Shown: positions 18,113 through 27,239, counted from the first letter of the stretch. The stretch is DNA of 42,350 bases from Psychrobacter immobilis (GCF_904846185.1 NZ_CAJGZQ010000030.1:1-42350); one strand, 5' to 3'. Made by a program: numbers and translations. Notes: generated from the sequence alone by a model not told the origin.

Positions 18113-19819
18113 TTAAACAACGGCAACTTCTCTAAACATCCCTGCTTCCATGTGATAGAGCAAGTGGCAATGCCATGCCCATCTGCCAGCTTCTCCGGTG
18201 ACATCAAAGCTTATCTTTTGTGCAGGCTGTACCATTATCGTATGCTTACGTACTTGAAACTCACCTGAAGGCATCCGCAGATCGCTCCACATACCATGCA
18301 AATGCATGGGATGATTCATCATGGTGTCATTGACTAAGGTAATACGTACGCGCTCGCCCGGCTTAATATTGACCGGTGCGGCATCTTTGAACATAACCCC
18401 GTCTAGAGCCCAAATATAGCGCTCCATGTTTCCCGTCAGATGTATTTCAATCTCTCTGGTGGGTTTGCGCTGCTCTGCCATTATCTCATCGCCGACAGAG
18501 CGCAACTGACTATAATTCAAAACCTTTCTATCAATGTTACGTAGATTAATACCAGGGTCATCAAGGTTCATACGCGGACTATCAACGCGCATATCGGACT
18601 TAAAGTCATATTCTGTTTTGGCATGTTTAGCGTTATAGCCATTCGATCCCATGGCGCCCATCATGTCGGCCATCGTCAGCCATTCGATTTTGTCCATAGC
18701 AGGTATCGCAGGACGAGCACCTTTTTTGGTAGCAAGCGTTGTCGCAACATAGCCTGACCGATCTATGTTTTGAGCAAATATGGTATGCGCGTCTTTAGTG
18801 GGCGTCACGATGACATCATAAGTCTCGGCCACCCCAATACGGAAATCATCGATATCGACGGGACTGACATCAATCCCATCCGTCGCGACGACTTTCATTT
18901 TTAGGCCGGGGATGCGTACATCAAATATCGTCTGCGCTGAACCATTAATAAAACGTAGTTTGACAGGCTGTCCAGCCTTGACAAGTTGCGTCCAGTTAGC
19001 CGCTGTGGTTTTACCATTCATCAGATAGGTAAAGGTTTTTTCACCAGACAGATCAGTAAAGTCTGTCGGCATCATCCGCATCTGATTCCACGTTTTGCGC
19101 TTATCAAAAGCAGCTTTTAGATCTGTTGCGGCAATATCGGACAGTAGCTTTTTAAAATCTGGTAAATGATAATTATCAAAGTCTGCGCGTTGCTTTAATA
19201 GTTTAACCAAGTTGTGCGGGTCACGGTGCGTCCAATCACTGAGCAAAATGACATGGTCTTCCTCGATAGGATGACGTTCGCGCCCTTTCGGCTCAATGAC
19301 GATGGCCCCGCGCATACCGGTTTGTTCTTGGAATCCAGTGTGCGAGTGATACCAATAAGTGCCAGATTGTTTCAGCGTAAATTTATACGTAAAGGTGCTA
19401 TTTGCTGGTATACCATCAAAACTAATGCCGGGCACGCCATCCATCTCAAACGGTACTAGTAGACCATGCCAATGAATAGAGGTCGACTCATTCATTTGGT
19501 TATGGACGCGTATCACTACCGTATCGCCCTCGCGCATTTTTAGCGTTGGCGCTGGTAATGAGTCATTAATGAGCGTCGCCGTGCTTGACTTGCCATCAAC
19601 AATGATGGGTTTTTTGCTGACATAAAGATCAAACTCTTTGCCTGTCAGTATGGGTACTTTATGATCGGGTTTATCACTGTTAATAGTAGCGCCCTGACTG
19701 CCTGAGCGACTCGATTGTCCCAATGCGCTACTAGCAATAGTCGGCATCAATGAAGCACCAAGGACAGCAGAGGATCCGGTTAAAAAACGTCGGCGGTTCA
19801 GTATGTTCTGTTTATTCAT
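18113..19819 (-). CDS. copA: Copper-resistance multicopper oxidase CopA (PcoA type)
   Basis: This 568-aa periplasmic oxidase converts Cu(I) to the less toxic Cu(II). It has a twin-arginine signal with RRRFLTG (9-15), pointing to export by the TatABC system in this window. All copper sites are visible: IHWHGLLVP and GTYWYHSHTGFQEQ in the first cupredoxin domain, HPMHLHGMW and WAWHCHLLYHMEAGM in the last. The Met-rich insert common in PcoA is reduced to MADMMGAMGSNG. It lies upstream of copB and downstream of the DUF411 gene. Confidence 0.95.
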   Translation of the reverse strand: MNKQNILNRRRFLTGSSAVLGASLMPTIASSALGQSSRSGSQGATINSDKPDHKVPILTGKEFDLYVSKKPIIVDGKSSTATLINDSLPAPTLKMREGDTVVIRVHNQMNESTSIHWHGLLVPFEMDGVPGISFDGIPANSTFTYKFTLKQSGTYWYHSHTGFQEQTGMRGAIVIEPKGRERHPIEEDHVILLSDWTHRDPHNLVKLLKQRADFDNYHLPDFKKLLSDIAATDLKAAFDKRKTWNQMRMMPTDFTDLSGEKTFTYLMNGKTTAANWTQLVKAGQPVKLRFINGSAQTIFDVRIPGLKMKVVATDGIDVSPVDIDDFRIGVAETYDVIVTPTKDAHTIFAQNIDRSGYVATTLATKKGARPAIPAMDKIEWLTMADMMGAMGSNGYNAKHAKTEYDFKSDMRVDSPRMNLDDPGINLRNIDRKVLNYSQLRSVGDEIMAEQRKPTREIEIHLTGNMERYIWALDGVMFKDAAPVNIKPGERVRITLVNDTMMNHPMHLHGMWSDLRMPSGEFQVRKHTIMVQPAQKISFDVTGEAGRWAWHCHLLYHMEAGMFREVAVV

Positions 19820-19913
19820 AATGATGACCTAATTTAATTTGAGAGATGGTGGTTAAGCTTATAGTTATAATATTTTCGATATTTAACAGAATCTATTCAC
19901 ATCTAAGCCAACA

Positions 19914-20552
19914 CTACAGCTGCTGCTGAGGAGACTCAATAGCAGCATAGACTTCTGTGGTGCCGTCTTTATTAAGCTGCATTACCTTATAAGGCATGAA
20001 TTTACCTTCATACTCCATACCGGGGCTACCAACCGGCATACTCGGTACGGCAAGTCCAATAGCTTGTGCAGGAGGATTTGCTAAGAATTCAGCCATGTGT
20101 TTAGCAGGAACGTGACCTTCAAAAACATAACCATTAGTAGTGACGGTGGTATGACAAGAGCGCATTTGCTGCGGGACACCGTAACGCTCTTTAAATAAGG
20201 ATAGATCTTCCACATCGTGCGTGGTTGCACTTAATCCATTGTTTTTTGCATAGCCTACCCATTCTTTACAGCAGCCGCAGTTGGCATCTTTGTAAACCGT
20301 GGCTGAGACGTTTTTGAGTAATGATGACGAGCTGTTAACGGGAGCATTTGTAGGAGCAGAACTTTCATTTTGTACTTGTGCATTCTGGGTAGCAGACTGT
20401 TCAACCTTTACTGGTTGAGAATCAGAGCCACTGGTATTAGATTGGCTGCAAGCGGCTAGCGTTAACGAGAGTGACGATGTCACCACCAATAAAAGGACAC
20501 GACCGGATAACCAGCTATGTCCATTAGAAAGCACATGTGTGTAATGTCTCAT
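19914..20552 (-). CDS. DUF411 metal-binding lipoprotein
   Basis: This 212-aa protein has an N-terminal signal with the lipobox LAAC (about 32-35), so Lgt should lipidate it. A Ser/Asn-rich linker precedes a DUF411 domain (PF04214, about 80-205) with the motif DANCGCCKEW, a further conserved Cys-His (MRSCHTT), and the hydrophobic NPPAQAIGLAVPSMPVGSPG. DUF411 proteins accompany copper and silver genes and probably bind the metal. The long N-terminal extension gives MRHYTHVLSNG before the hydrophobic core. It lies 94 bases upstream of the oxidase. Confidence 0.87.
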   Translation of the reverse strand: MRHYTHVLSNGHSWLSGRVLLLVVTSSLSLTLAACSQSNTSGSDSQPVKVEQSATQNAQVQNESSAPTNAPVNSSSSLLKNVSATVYKDANCGCCKEWVGYAKNNGLSATTHDVEDLSLFKERYGVPQQMRSCHTTVTTNGYVFEGHVPAKHMAEFLANPPAQAIGLAVPSMPVGSPGMEYEGKFMPYKVMQLNKDGTTEVYAAIESPQQQL

Positions 20553-20643
20553 TAAATTACTCCTAAACGTCTATTATTATGCTCGATATTCTAAAAACTT
20601 ACACCCTATATTTGAATTCTTATGTACTTAACTAAAAACATTA

Positions 20644-20669
20644 AATGCAGCACTGTTCAGTACTGCATT
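20644..20669 (-). terminator. Hairpin behind the cytochrome c gene
   Basis: AATGCAGCACTG and CAGTACTGCATT form a 12-bp stem with one mismatch and a TT loop. On the minus strand it is followed by a T-rich stretch. It lies about 50 bases after the cytochrome c stop and may end that transcript. Confidence 0.6.
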
Positions 20670-20717
20670 ATTAATAGCGACAACCGTGAGTTAGGAGGCT
20701 TTCATATCTAGAAAGTA

Positions 20718-21308
20718 TTAATGCTGCATTCCAGATCCATCATCCGACATATTCATATCACCGTCAAATGACATGTCCATCATATCACCATCTATCCTAG
20801 TGGTTAGCATCGTGTACTGAGCTTCATCTAATTCAGGTAGTGATCTAATAAAAGCGACCATTGCCCACATTCTATCGTCGTCATGAGAAGCACCCCATGC
20901 TGGCATTCCAGATGCCATAATACCGTGCTTGATTGCCCAAAAGCCTTGCTTTGCACCGTCTTCTGTTTGATAACGTTTGACAATATCAGCCTTGGTAAAG
21001 TTGGGCGGCTTTGGATATAAGCTCTCACTAAAGTCAGTTTGTGCCACTCCCGGAGACAAGTGACAGCCTGCACACATATCCTTATAGTCCGCGCCCCCAG
21101 AGCTGATATCGACCTTCTCTAAGTCTGGTACCACAATATCTTTACTGGCATTTGCTATGGAACGATTGCGAGCGGTTTCCAAAAAGCTAAACATCATTGG
21201 GCTATGCTCTTGGTCAGCTCCCACATTGACAACGCCACTAGTAACAACCGCAAACACGCCAACGATTGCCACAAATACGGTAAAGAGCGCACCCAATAAA
21301 AATTTCAT
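20718..21308 (-). CDS. Periplasmic class I cytochrome c with Met-rich tail
   Basis: I start at ATG 21308 (MKFLLGALF), which has AGGA 8 bases upstream; the longer frame would need TTG. An N-terminal hydrophobic helix is a signal or anchor. The haem site is CAGCH (79-83) and the probable sixth ligand is in ASGMPAWG. After the fold comes a tail with Met/Asp repeats (GDMMDMSFDGDMNMSDDG, then GMQH) that resembles a copper-binding segment. Haem attachment would depend on CcmFGHI. It may pass electrons to or from the copper oxidase. Confidence 0.88.
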   Translation of the reverse strand: MKFLLGALFTVFVAIVGVFAVVTSGVVNVGADQEHSPMMFSFLETARNRSIANASKDIVVPDLEKVDISSGGADYKDMCAGCHLSPGVAQTDFSESLYPKPPNFTKADIVKRYQTEDGAKQGFWAIKHGIMASGMPAWGASHDDDRMWAMVAFIRSLPELDEAQYTMLTTRIDGDMMDMSFDGDMNMSDDGSGMQH

Positions 21309-21369
21309 ATGTTTTCCTAACAATTTATTTCCGTTAAGTGTTGACTGCTATTTAACAGAGCTAAAATTT

Positions 21370-21642
21370 TTAAGATTTACTGTCGTTAGTAACGCAGTGT
21401 TTTTGGTACATTTGCTTCATTTTACCCATGTTAGCCATCATTGCTTTCATAGCAGGATCGCTCATGTCCATCTTGCTATGATCCATTTTTTGCATCATTT
21501 GCATATGCTTTTGCATTTTTTCACAGTTCATTTGATCTTTTTCAGCATGCATTTTAGGGTCATGCGCCATAGCTGAGGTCGATACGACAAGAGCGATGGC
21601 CGTCATTGCGATTGATTTAGACAGTAATTTAAATTGTGACAT
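21370..21642 (-). CDS. Small secreted Met/His-rich protein
   Basis: This 90-aa protein has a signal peptide (MSQFKLLSKS...TSAMA) cleaved before HDPKMHAEKDQ. The mature part is rich in Met, His and Lys (MQKHMQMMQKMDHSKMDMSD) and has two cysteines. The composition implies periplasmic copper binding; I know no named family. A CTGAC/ATGAC pair with 11-bp spacing lies about 80 bases upstream, which suggests control by the CopR regulator nearby. Confidence 0.82.
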   Translation of the reverse strand: MSQFKLLSKSIAMTAIALVVSTSAMAHDPKMHAEKDQMNCEKMQKHMQMMQKMDHSKMDMSDPAMKAMMANMGKMKQMYQKHCVTNDSKS

Positions 21643-21720
21643 GATTAATTCCTATTGTTTGGATTAAAGGTTATTGAGTTCAATAGCTGTTAAACCAGCC
21701 TAAATGATACATTAATTATT

Positions 21721-21737
21721 CTGACTGGTAGATGACG
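21721..21737. promoter_or_regulatory. Candidate CopR box (CTGACT-N5-ATGACG)
   Basis: CTGACTGGTAGATGACG closely matches CTGACAGCTAGATGACA at 22223. The two half sites are 11 bases apart, one helical turn, as OmpR/PhoB-type regulators prefer. It lies upstream of the secreted Met/His-rich gene. A single TGTCAT also occurs at 21753. Confidence 0.5.
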
Positions 21738-21775
21738 TTAAGATTACAATTCTGTCATTCTCACCGCTTTAGATT

Positions 21776-22102
21776 TTAATGCGCGATATATTCATTTAAT
21801 ATGGCTTCAGCATTTCTATCACGATCGCTACCATATTTTTTTACAAAATACTTTTCAGACTGCAAATGTTGATCTTGATGTTGAACCTGACAAGCCACTC
21901 TGGCGTCGACATAACTTTTCTTTTGCTCTTTGGACATTTGTGCATCATTATGATCTGCGTTTCTTGCAAAACTAGTGAGCGCATCACAATTACCGAGAAC
22001 AGAAGCATCTAAGTTTGTGGTATGCGCATTGGCCGCTGACATGCCCACTAACATCGATACTGAAAGCAAAGCTGCTTTTTTTAATGAACTATAATTTTTC
22101 AT
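21776..22102 (-). CDS. Small secreted protein of the copper island
   Basis: I start at ATG 22102 (MKNYSSLKKA), preceded by AAAGGG at a fitting distance; the upstream ATG at 22129 has no such site. The 108-aa product has a signal peptide ending SAANA. The mature part (about 88 aa) is polar and His-rich (VQHQDQHLQ, ADHNDAQM) with two cysteines (GNCDALT, VACQVQ). The family is not recognised. It is the first gene on this side of the divergent promoter shared with copR, so it is probably copper-induced. Confidence 0.75.
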   Translation of the reverse strand: MKNYSSLKKAALLSVSMLVGMSAANAHTTNLDASVLGNCDALTSFARNADHNDAQMSKEQKKSYVDARVACQVQHQDQHLQSEKYFVKKYGSDRDRNAEAILNEYIAH

Positions 22103-22427
22103 ATAAGACCCTTTAAAGATAAATAACAAACTGTTTAAGTAGGATAATTGCTTTACTCGTAGAGGCAGTCTGTATCAGAGACAAGCCAATATGCGGCGTT
22201 GATTTAGAATACTAAATGGTGGCTGACAGCTAGATGACACGGATATTACATGTTCGTTAGGAACAGCATAATATTGTCATCTTCTTGTCATTAAAACCAA
22301 ATACCAGCATCTGTCTCTATCCAAAGAACACTGTTATAACAAGGGTTCCTGATAAATATATGGCTGATAAGCTAACAATGTTAGTGATACGCTGTTGACA
22401 ACTATAATGATATAAAGGTAAGCAACG
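22103..22427. other. Divergent promoter region of the copper island
   Basis: These 325 bases hold no gene. They separate the minus-strand copper genes from copR. The main content is two facing pairs of TGACA elements, listed separately, and AT-rich flanks that could hold promoters. Confidence 0.8.
22223..22291. promoter_or_regulatory. Two facing CopR-like boxes (TGACA pairs, 11-bp spacing)
   Basis: CTGACA (22223) and ATGACA (22234) are 11 bases apart. TGTCAT (22275) and TGTCAT (22286) are also 11 bases apart on the opposite strand. The pairs face each other across about 35 bases, one pair suited to each divergent gene. Known CusR/CopR boxes also contain TGACA/TGTCA. The arrangement is seen directly; binding is inferred. 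Confidence 0.6.
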
Positions 22428-23174
22428 ATGAAAGTACTGTTAGTAGAAGATGAGAAAAACCTTGGAGAATATATTAAGAAAGGCTTAACTGAGGCCGGTT
22501 TCATCGTGGATCATCACATGACAGGTTTAGATGGCTATCATGCGTTAATGACTGAAGATTTTAGTGTGGTTTTGATGGATGTCATGCTACCTGACGTCAG
22601 TGGCTTTGAGTTGGTACAGCGCTACCGAGCTGCTGGAAAGCATACGCCAGTTTTATTTTTAACGGCTAAAGATGATTTAAGCGATCGGATCAAAGGTATT
22701 GAAATTGGTGGCGATGATTATCTGACCAAGCCTTTTGCTTTTGCTGAACTGATTGTTAGAATAAAAAGCCTATTGCGGCGTGCCAATCAATCAGACTATA
22801 AAAGCTCTGTCATACATATGGCTGACCTAAAAATGGATATTGCTAAACGCACTGTATATAGAGGCGATACCAACATAAAATTGACTGCTAAAGAATTTGC
22901 TTTATTACAACTTTTCTTAGAACGTCAAGGTGACGTACTGCCACGCACTGTGATTGCCTCACAAGTATGGGACATAAATTTTGACAGTGATACAAATGTC
23001 ATTGACGTGGCTATAAGGCGCTTGCGGGTAAAAATTGATGATGGATTTGATATAAAGCTGATTCATACGGTACGCGGAATGGGCTACAAGTTAGAGCCAC
23101 TGGCTGTCGACGTGGATAGTGGCATGGGCGACGATAGTATTAATAAAGACAGTCTGACATCAAATGAGACATAA
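22428..23174 (+). CDS. copR: Copper-responsive response regulator CopR/CusR type
   Basis: This 248-aa OmpR/PhoB-family regulator has a receiver domain (1-120) with the acidic pair ED at 7-8, phosphorylation site Asp 51 (VVLMDVMLPD) and LTAKDD with the conserved Lys near 82. The winged-helix DNA-binding domain (about 130-228) includes LTAKEFALLQLFLERQGDVL and HTVRGMGYKLE. A tail of about 20 acidic residues follows. It overlaps the kinase gene by 11 bases. The copper role is inferred from the island; family resemblance is to CusR/CopR/PcoR. Confidence 0.9.
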   Translation: MKVLLVEDEKNLGEYIKKGLTEAGFIVDHHMTGLDGYHALMTEDFSVVLMDVMLPDVSGFELVQRYRAAGKHTPVLFLTAKDDLSDRIKGIEIGGDDYLTKPFAFAELIVRIKSLLRRANQSDYKSSVIHMADLKMDIAKRTVYRGDTNIKLTAKEFALLQLFLERQGDVLPRTVIASQVWDINFDSDTNVIDVAIRRLRVKIDDGFDIKLIHTVRGMGYKLEPLAVDVDSGMGDDSINKDSLTSNET

Positions 23175-24636
23175 ATCTAAGAATCGGCGTTGGTCACTGT
23201 TATGGCGAACTGTTTTTTTACTGACAATATTTGTTGTTATCTCTCAAGTTATTATTTATATATGGGTTCAGCGCTCTGTTAACGAGCACTTTGAGCAAAT
23301 GGACTCAGAAATCCTTACTCATGCAGCTTTTAACCTGCGCAAACGTATGGTTAGTTTGGAAGATCACATAGAACCATTCACAGTATCAAAGTCGCAAGCG
23401 CTAATTGATGCCAATCATCTACATTCTTCTTGGCTGGATTATGATTTAAAAACCTTAGTATCAGATAAAAATGGCAAATTATTATCCAGCGATCCCAGTA
23501 ATTTCATCAATGATCTACCGGCAGATTTTAGCTTGTTACAACTATTGCAGGACTATCGCGATCAGCAGTTTATGATCAAGATAAATAATAGGCATTACCG
23601 AGCCATTATCATTACACATCAAGAGGTTTTGGCATTTATTGCTCTACCTATCGATGTGCATCATCAATATCTTATCCAGTTTAATCGCCAGCTGAGCTTG
23701 ATACTTATCGCCATTACCTTATTATTGGTTTCAGTAGCAGCACTAAGTGTACACTGGGGTTTTGCTCCCCTAGCTACTATCGTACAAAAGATGAAAGGCA
23801 TTAATCTTCAAAGGTTAGATGAAAGAATTGTGGTTGGCGATATGCCGTTAGAATTACGTCCACTAACGGAGTCTTATAATTCTATGATGGTCAAGCTTGA
23901 AAGTAACTTTGAATCATTATCACGGTTTTCAGACAATATCGCCCATGAGCTACGTACGCCAATAGCGACGCTGAGTACGCAAACGCAAGTCATGTTAACT
24001 AAGCCAAGAGAAAGCGACGAATACATTGAGCAATTGCATCATCAGCATGATACGTTAAAGCAGTTATCCGCCATGATTAACGATATGTTATTACTGGCAA
24101 AAACTCAAAAAGAGCTGAGTGCTTCGCAAATCAGTCATGTCGATATAGAGAGCTTGATCACAAAGCTTATAGATTATTATGAGATGATTGCTGAGGATCG
24201 TGAGATAATCTTTGAAAAATCGGGTGATTTTAAAACAGTACTAGGTGATAAAGGCTTATTGCAACGGCTGTTTGCCAACCTGATGTCAAATGCGATTTAT
24301 TATGCGGCTAGTAATAGCACTATTATGATATCCGCTACTGTCCTCACTTCAAGCACCTCGCTTAATGCGCCAAAAGACGATATTCAATCCCCAGAGCAGC
24401 TCTGGTTAAGAATAACTATGACCAACCGTCTAGACAAACCATTAAATCAGATTGAAGCCGATAAACTGTTTGAGCGATTCTATCGTCATGATAAAACGAA
24501 TACGATGCATTCAGGAACAGGCTTAGGCTTATCTATTGTGCAAGCTATCGCCAATGCTCATAATGGCAAAGTTAGTATTACTATCAAAGATGAGTGTCTT
24601 TTTGAGGTTGCTGTAAAGTTGTTGATTGCCAGGTAG
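23164..24636 (+). CDS. copS: Copper-sensing histidine kinase CopS/CusS type
   Basis: This 490-aa membrane kinase has two membrane helices (about 14-35 and 177-197) enclosing a periplasmic sensor of about 140 aa that contains several His residues. A HAMP linker, the phosphoacceptor NIAHELRTPIATL (His about 261), the N box LFANLMSNAIYYAA and the G box HSGTGLGLSIVQAIANAHNG follow. It phosphorylates the overlapping CopR. Its assignment to copper rests on the neighbouring genes. Confidence 0.88.
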   Translation: MRHKSKNRRWSLLWRTVFLLTIFVVISQVIIYIWVQRSVNEHFEQMDSEILTHAAFNLRKRMVSLEDHIEPFTVSKSQALIDANHLHSSWLDYDLKTLVSDKNGKLLSSDPSNFINDLPADFSLLQLLQDYRDQQFMIKINNRHYRAIIITHQEVLAFIALPIDVHHQYLIQFNRQLSLILIAITLLLVSVAALSVHWGFAPLATIVQKMKGINLQRLDERIVVGDMPLELRPLTESYNSMMVKLESNFESLSRFSDNIAHELRTPIATLSTQTQVMLTKPRESDEYIEQLHHQHDTLKQLSAMINDMLLLAKTQKELSASQISHVDIESLITKLIDYYEMIAEDREIIFEKSGDFKTVLGDKGLLQRLFANLMSNAIYYAASNSTIMISATVLTSSTSLNAPKDDIQSPEQLWLRITMTNRLDKPLNQIEADKLFERFYRHDKTNTMHSGTGLGLSIVQAIANAHNGKVSITIKDECLFEVAVKLLIAR

Positions 24637-24819
24637 TAAATACCTTCATACTGTCTATGAACCGCTCAGATTAGATCGAAGGCGAGTTTACTTGGAAGGT
24701 CTCTCTATCCATAAGATGAGATTCTGACTTGCGATAGTTGTACTTTTCAATTGTTGGACAAAAAATTTCTTATATAAGCCTATTTCATACATTCTATTAC
24801 CAATAATTATGGTGCCTTT

Positions 24820-25704
24820 ATGATGATTCATCCTCAGTATGATCCCGTAGCGCTTTCCTTGGGTCCATTGGAAGTGCACTGGTATGGGCTAATGTATTTG
24901 CTAGCCTTTGCTGCCGCTTACGGTTTGGCTTGGTATCGCAGTACCAAACGCGACAATTGGACCACCGACATGGTCTCTGACTTAGTCTTTTATGGCGCGC
25001 TTGGTGTCATCTTAGGCGGTCGTATTGGCTATGTGCTGTTTTATCAGTTCGGTGAATTACTCCAAAACCCTGCCTATATATTAAAAGTCTGGGAAGGCGG
25101 TATGTCTTTCCACGGCGGCTTTATCGGCGTCATGCTAGGTATGTGGTTCTTTGCCCGTAAATATAAAAAGACTACCTTTCAAGTATTCGATTTTATCGTT
25201 CCTTGTGTACCAACCGGCTTACTGTTTGGGCGTATCGGCAACTATATCAATGGCGAATTATGGGGTCGCGTCTCAGACGGTGGCTATAACTGGCTGACCT
25301 ACTTTCCGCAAGCCGCGGCGTTTGATATGGAGCAATTACAGAGCAATCCACAATTGCAAGAATTGATGATTGAAGTCAATGGTCAATACATATTGCCTCG
25401 TCATCCATCACAGCTATATGAAGCCTTTGCCGAAGGTCTGCTGCTATTTATATTCTTATGGTGGTATTCATCAAAACCACGTCCACGTATGGCCGCCTCC
25501 GCTGTATTCTTACTAGGCTATGGCATCAGCCGCTTTATCATTGAATTCTTCCGCCAGCCAGATGCTGACCAAGGATTCATATTATTAGGTTGGATGACCA
25601 AAGGGCAAATCTTAAGCGCGCCGATGATTATCGCCGGCTTAATCATGCTGATTTATGCTTACAAACGCGGTATTTATGATTGGGGTAAGCAGTCTGCATA
25701 TTAG
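24820..25704 (+). CDS. lgt: Prolipoprotein diacylglyceryl transferase Lgt
   Basis: This 294-aa inner-membrane enzyme moves diacylglycerol from phosphatidylglycerol to the lipobox Cys of prolipoproteins. It has about seven helices. The family signature GRIGNYINGELWGR is at about 137-150, with HWYGLMYLLAF (about 20-30) and SFHGGFIGVMLGM (about 97-109) as further conserved parts. Two ATGs are adjacent; the first is used. This is normally an essential chromosomal gene, which helps to show that this side of the window is chromosomal. Its frequent partner thyA is not next to it. Confidence 0.96.
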   Translation: MMIHPQYDPVALSLGPLEVHWYGLMYLLAFAAAYGLAWYRSTKRDNWTTDMVSDLVFYGALGVILGGRIGYVLFYQFGELLQNPAYILKVWEGGMSFHGGFIGVMLGMWFFARKYKKTTFQVFDFIVPCVPTGLLFGRIGNYINGELWGRVSDGGYNWLTYFPQAAAFDMEQLQSNPQLQELMIEVNGQYILPRHPSQLYEAFAEGLLLFIFLWWYSSKPRPRMAASAVFLLGYGISRFIIEFFRQPDADQGFILLGWMTKGQILSAPMIIAGLIMLIYAYKRGIYDWGKQSAY

Positions 25705-26516
25705 AAATAAGTGTCGAGGTGCATGAACAAATAAATATAAATGCAGTTCTAACAAGATACATTCCATTTGCAGAATTAATACCTATGTTAGTACAAGGAT
25801 TTTTATTCCTAAACCTAATTTTTTCATCAGATAGTGGAACTTCAAAAGCTAAAAATAAATTTGGATATGTAACTTTTTATGTCAATGTAACCTATTTTAG
25901 ATGTTATCTGTCTTTAAAATAACCAATTTCTTAGAAATTAATACAAGGAACTACATGATGTATCGCAACAATTACGTAAGATTACATAGTTCCTTAGCGA
26001 ATTAAAATTCATATTGACACTATAAATTAGTATATTATTTTAATAATTGGTTAAACCCTATATAGCATAATTACTTCACCCACTAAAAAAACGTTTGAGG
26101 ATTAAATCTAAATTAAGGATTTAATCCTCAAACGTTTTTTTCTGCTTATCAAACAGGAGATATTGTTGTCAGGTTGGTCAGCTATATTCTATAAATGTTA
26201 CACGAAATTACATTATAAAATAGGTATTTTTTATCATTTTATAAGCTTAAAAAGAGCTTTTATCAGATTTTTATTAGTGATGACATGCTTTACAGCCTAT
26301 GCTAAAGTCCGATTTGTGTTTTGGCTAACAGTTTGATTTCCAATAAATTTATAAGGTTTTAGCGAAATCGTTGATAATGCCGGCCGCCTATGGAATAAGG
26401 GTTTGCAGCATAATTATTAGTCACCACAATGTGTATATTCTTGAGTTGTTGAGATTTAATTGACTGCTCTGTTATGGGCAACAGACCATTTTGAATTAAC
26501 CGTAGGTATTAGATTT
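25705..26516. other. Intergenic region between lgt and the CHAP gene
   Basis: About 810 bases without a firm gene. A 67-codon frame at 25719-25922 (MHEQININAVLTRYIP...) has GAGG just before its ATG but no recognisable family. AAGGAACTA and TAGTTCCTT form a spaced inverted repeat around 25946-25997. A very strong terminator hairpin lies at 26085-26141. The rest is AT-rich. Confidence 0.5.
26085..26141. terminator. Perfect 24-bp hairpin, bidirectional terminator
   Basis: The arms 26085-26108 and 26118-26141 pair perfectly over 24 bases, starting from a run of seven A and ending in seven T, around a 9-base loop. It can stop transcription in both directions and isolates the lgt side from the secreted CHAP gene. 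Confidence 0.92.
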
Positions 26517-27239
26517 ATGAAACAGGCCTTATTGATTTTGTCAGTACTGGGTATGGGCATAGCACAAACGAGTACTGCTGCTGTAACGACCTTTCAAACA
26601 AGTAATAATATAACCAATATTTCTGCGGCATCAAACTACAGTTCGTCAAAAAATATTTATAGCACCAAAAGTGGTGCTTATGTTTCTAGCAATGATGAAA
26701 TCAGTCAAGCAATTAGCAAATTAAGTGCGCAGGCTCAACAAAAAGAGAAACAGCTTTCGTTATCAAGTAGCCGCTTATATGCTGAAAGACAACAGCAGCA
26801 AGTCAATACTATCCCTGATAGCAATTCAGCACCCGCTATCGCTGCTGCTCGCGCTTCACGAGTGGCTCTATCTAGCAGCTCTGGATACTGTGCCCGTTAC
26901 GTACGTAAAGCACTACAATCAGCTGGTTATGAGTTCACTCCAAATCCTTCAGCCTATCAGTACGCTACTCGTGGCACACTTGAGAAAGCAGGTTTCAGCA
27001 AAATCAGCAATGATATGCCAACCCAAGTAGGTGATGTTATTGTCTATGATCGCTCATCAAAGCGTCCACATGGCCATATTCAAATTTTCGATGGTACAAA
27101 TTGGATTTCTGACTTCCGTCAGAACAGTATCAGCCCATACAGTGGTGTCTATGCTTATACGACATGGCGTGATTCAAAATATGTGGATGACGCATCCGCA
27201 TCAGATCGTAATATCTACCTTGCTATGAATGATAAATAA
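26517..27239 (+). CDS. Secreted CHAP/NlpC-P60-like cysteine amidase
   Basis: I start at ATG 26517 (MKQALLILSVLGMGIAQ), which gives a signal peptide ending STAA; an in-frame extension upstream lacks a ribosome site. The 240-aa product has a Ser/Gln-rich coiled middle part (about 35-105). A papain-like C-terminal domain follows with SGYCARYVRKALQSAGYEF (probable catalytic Cys about 125) and RPHGHIQIFDGTNWISDF (probable His 185 or 187). Such enzymes cut peptidoglycan peptides. A role in wall remodelling or as a secreted lysin is inferred. It stands alone, with its own terminator. Confidence 0.75.
   Translation: MKQALLILSVLGMGIAQTSTAAVTTFQTSNNITNISAASNYSSSKNIYSTKSGAYVSSNDEISQAISKLSAQAQQKEKQLSLSSSRLYAERQQQQVNTIPDSNSAPAIAAARASRVALSSSSGYCARYVRKALQSAGYEFTPNPSAYQYATRGTLEKAGFSKISNDMPTQVGDVIVYDRSSKRPHGHIQIFDGTNWISDFRQNSISPYSGVYAYTTWRDSKYVDDASASDRNIYLAMNDK

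Noticed and set aside
25719..25922. 67-codon frame after lgt
   Set aside because: GAGG precedes its ATG, but it has no known family and lies in AT-rich DNA; kept only as a note in the intergenic entry.
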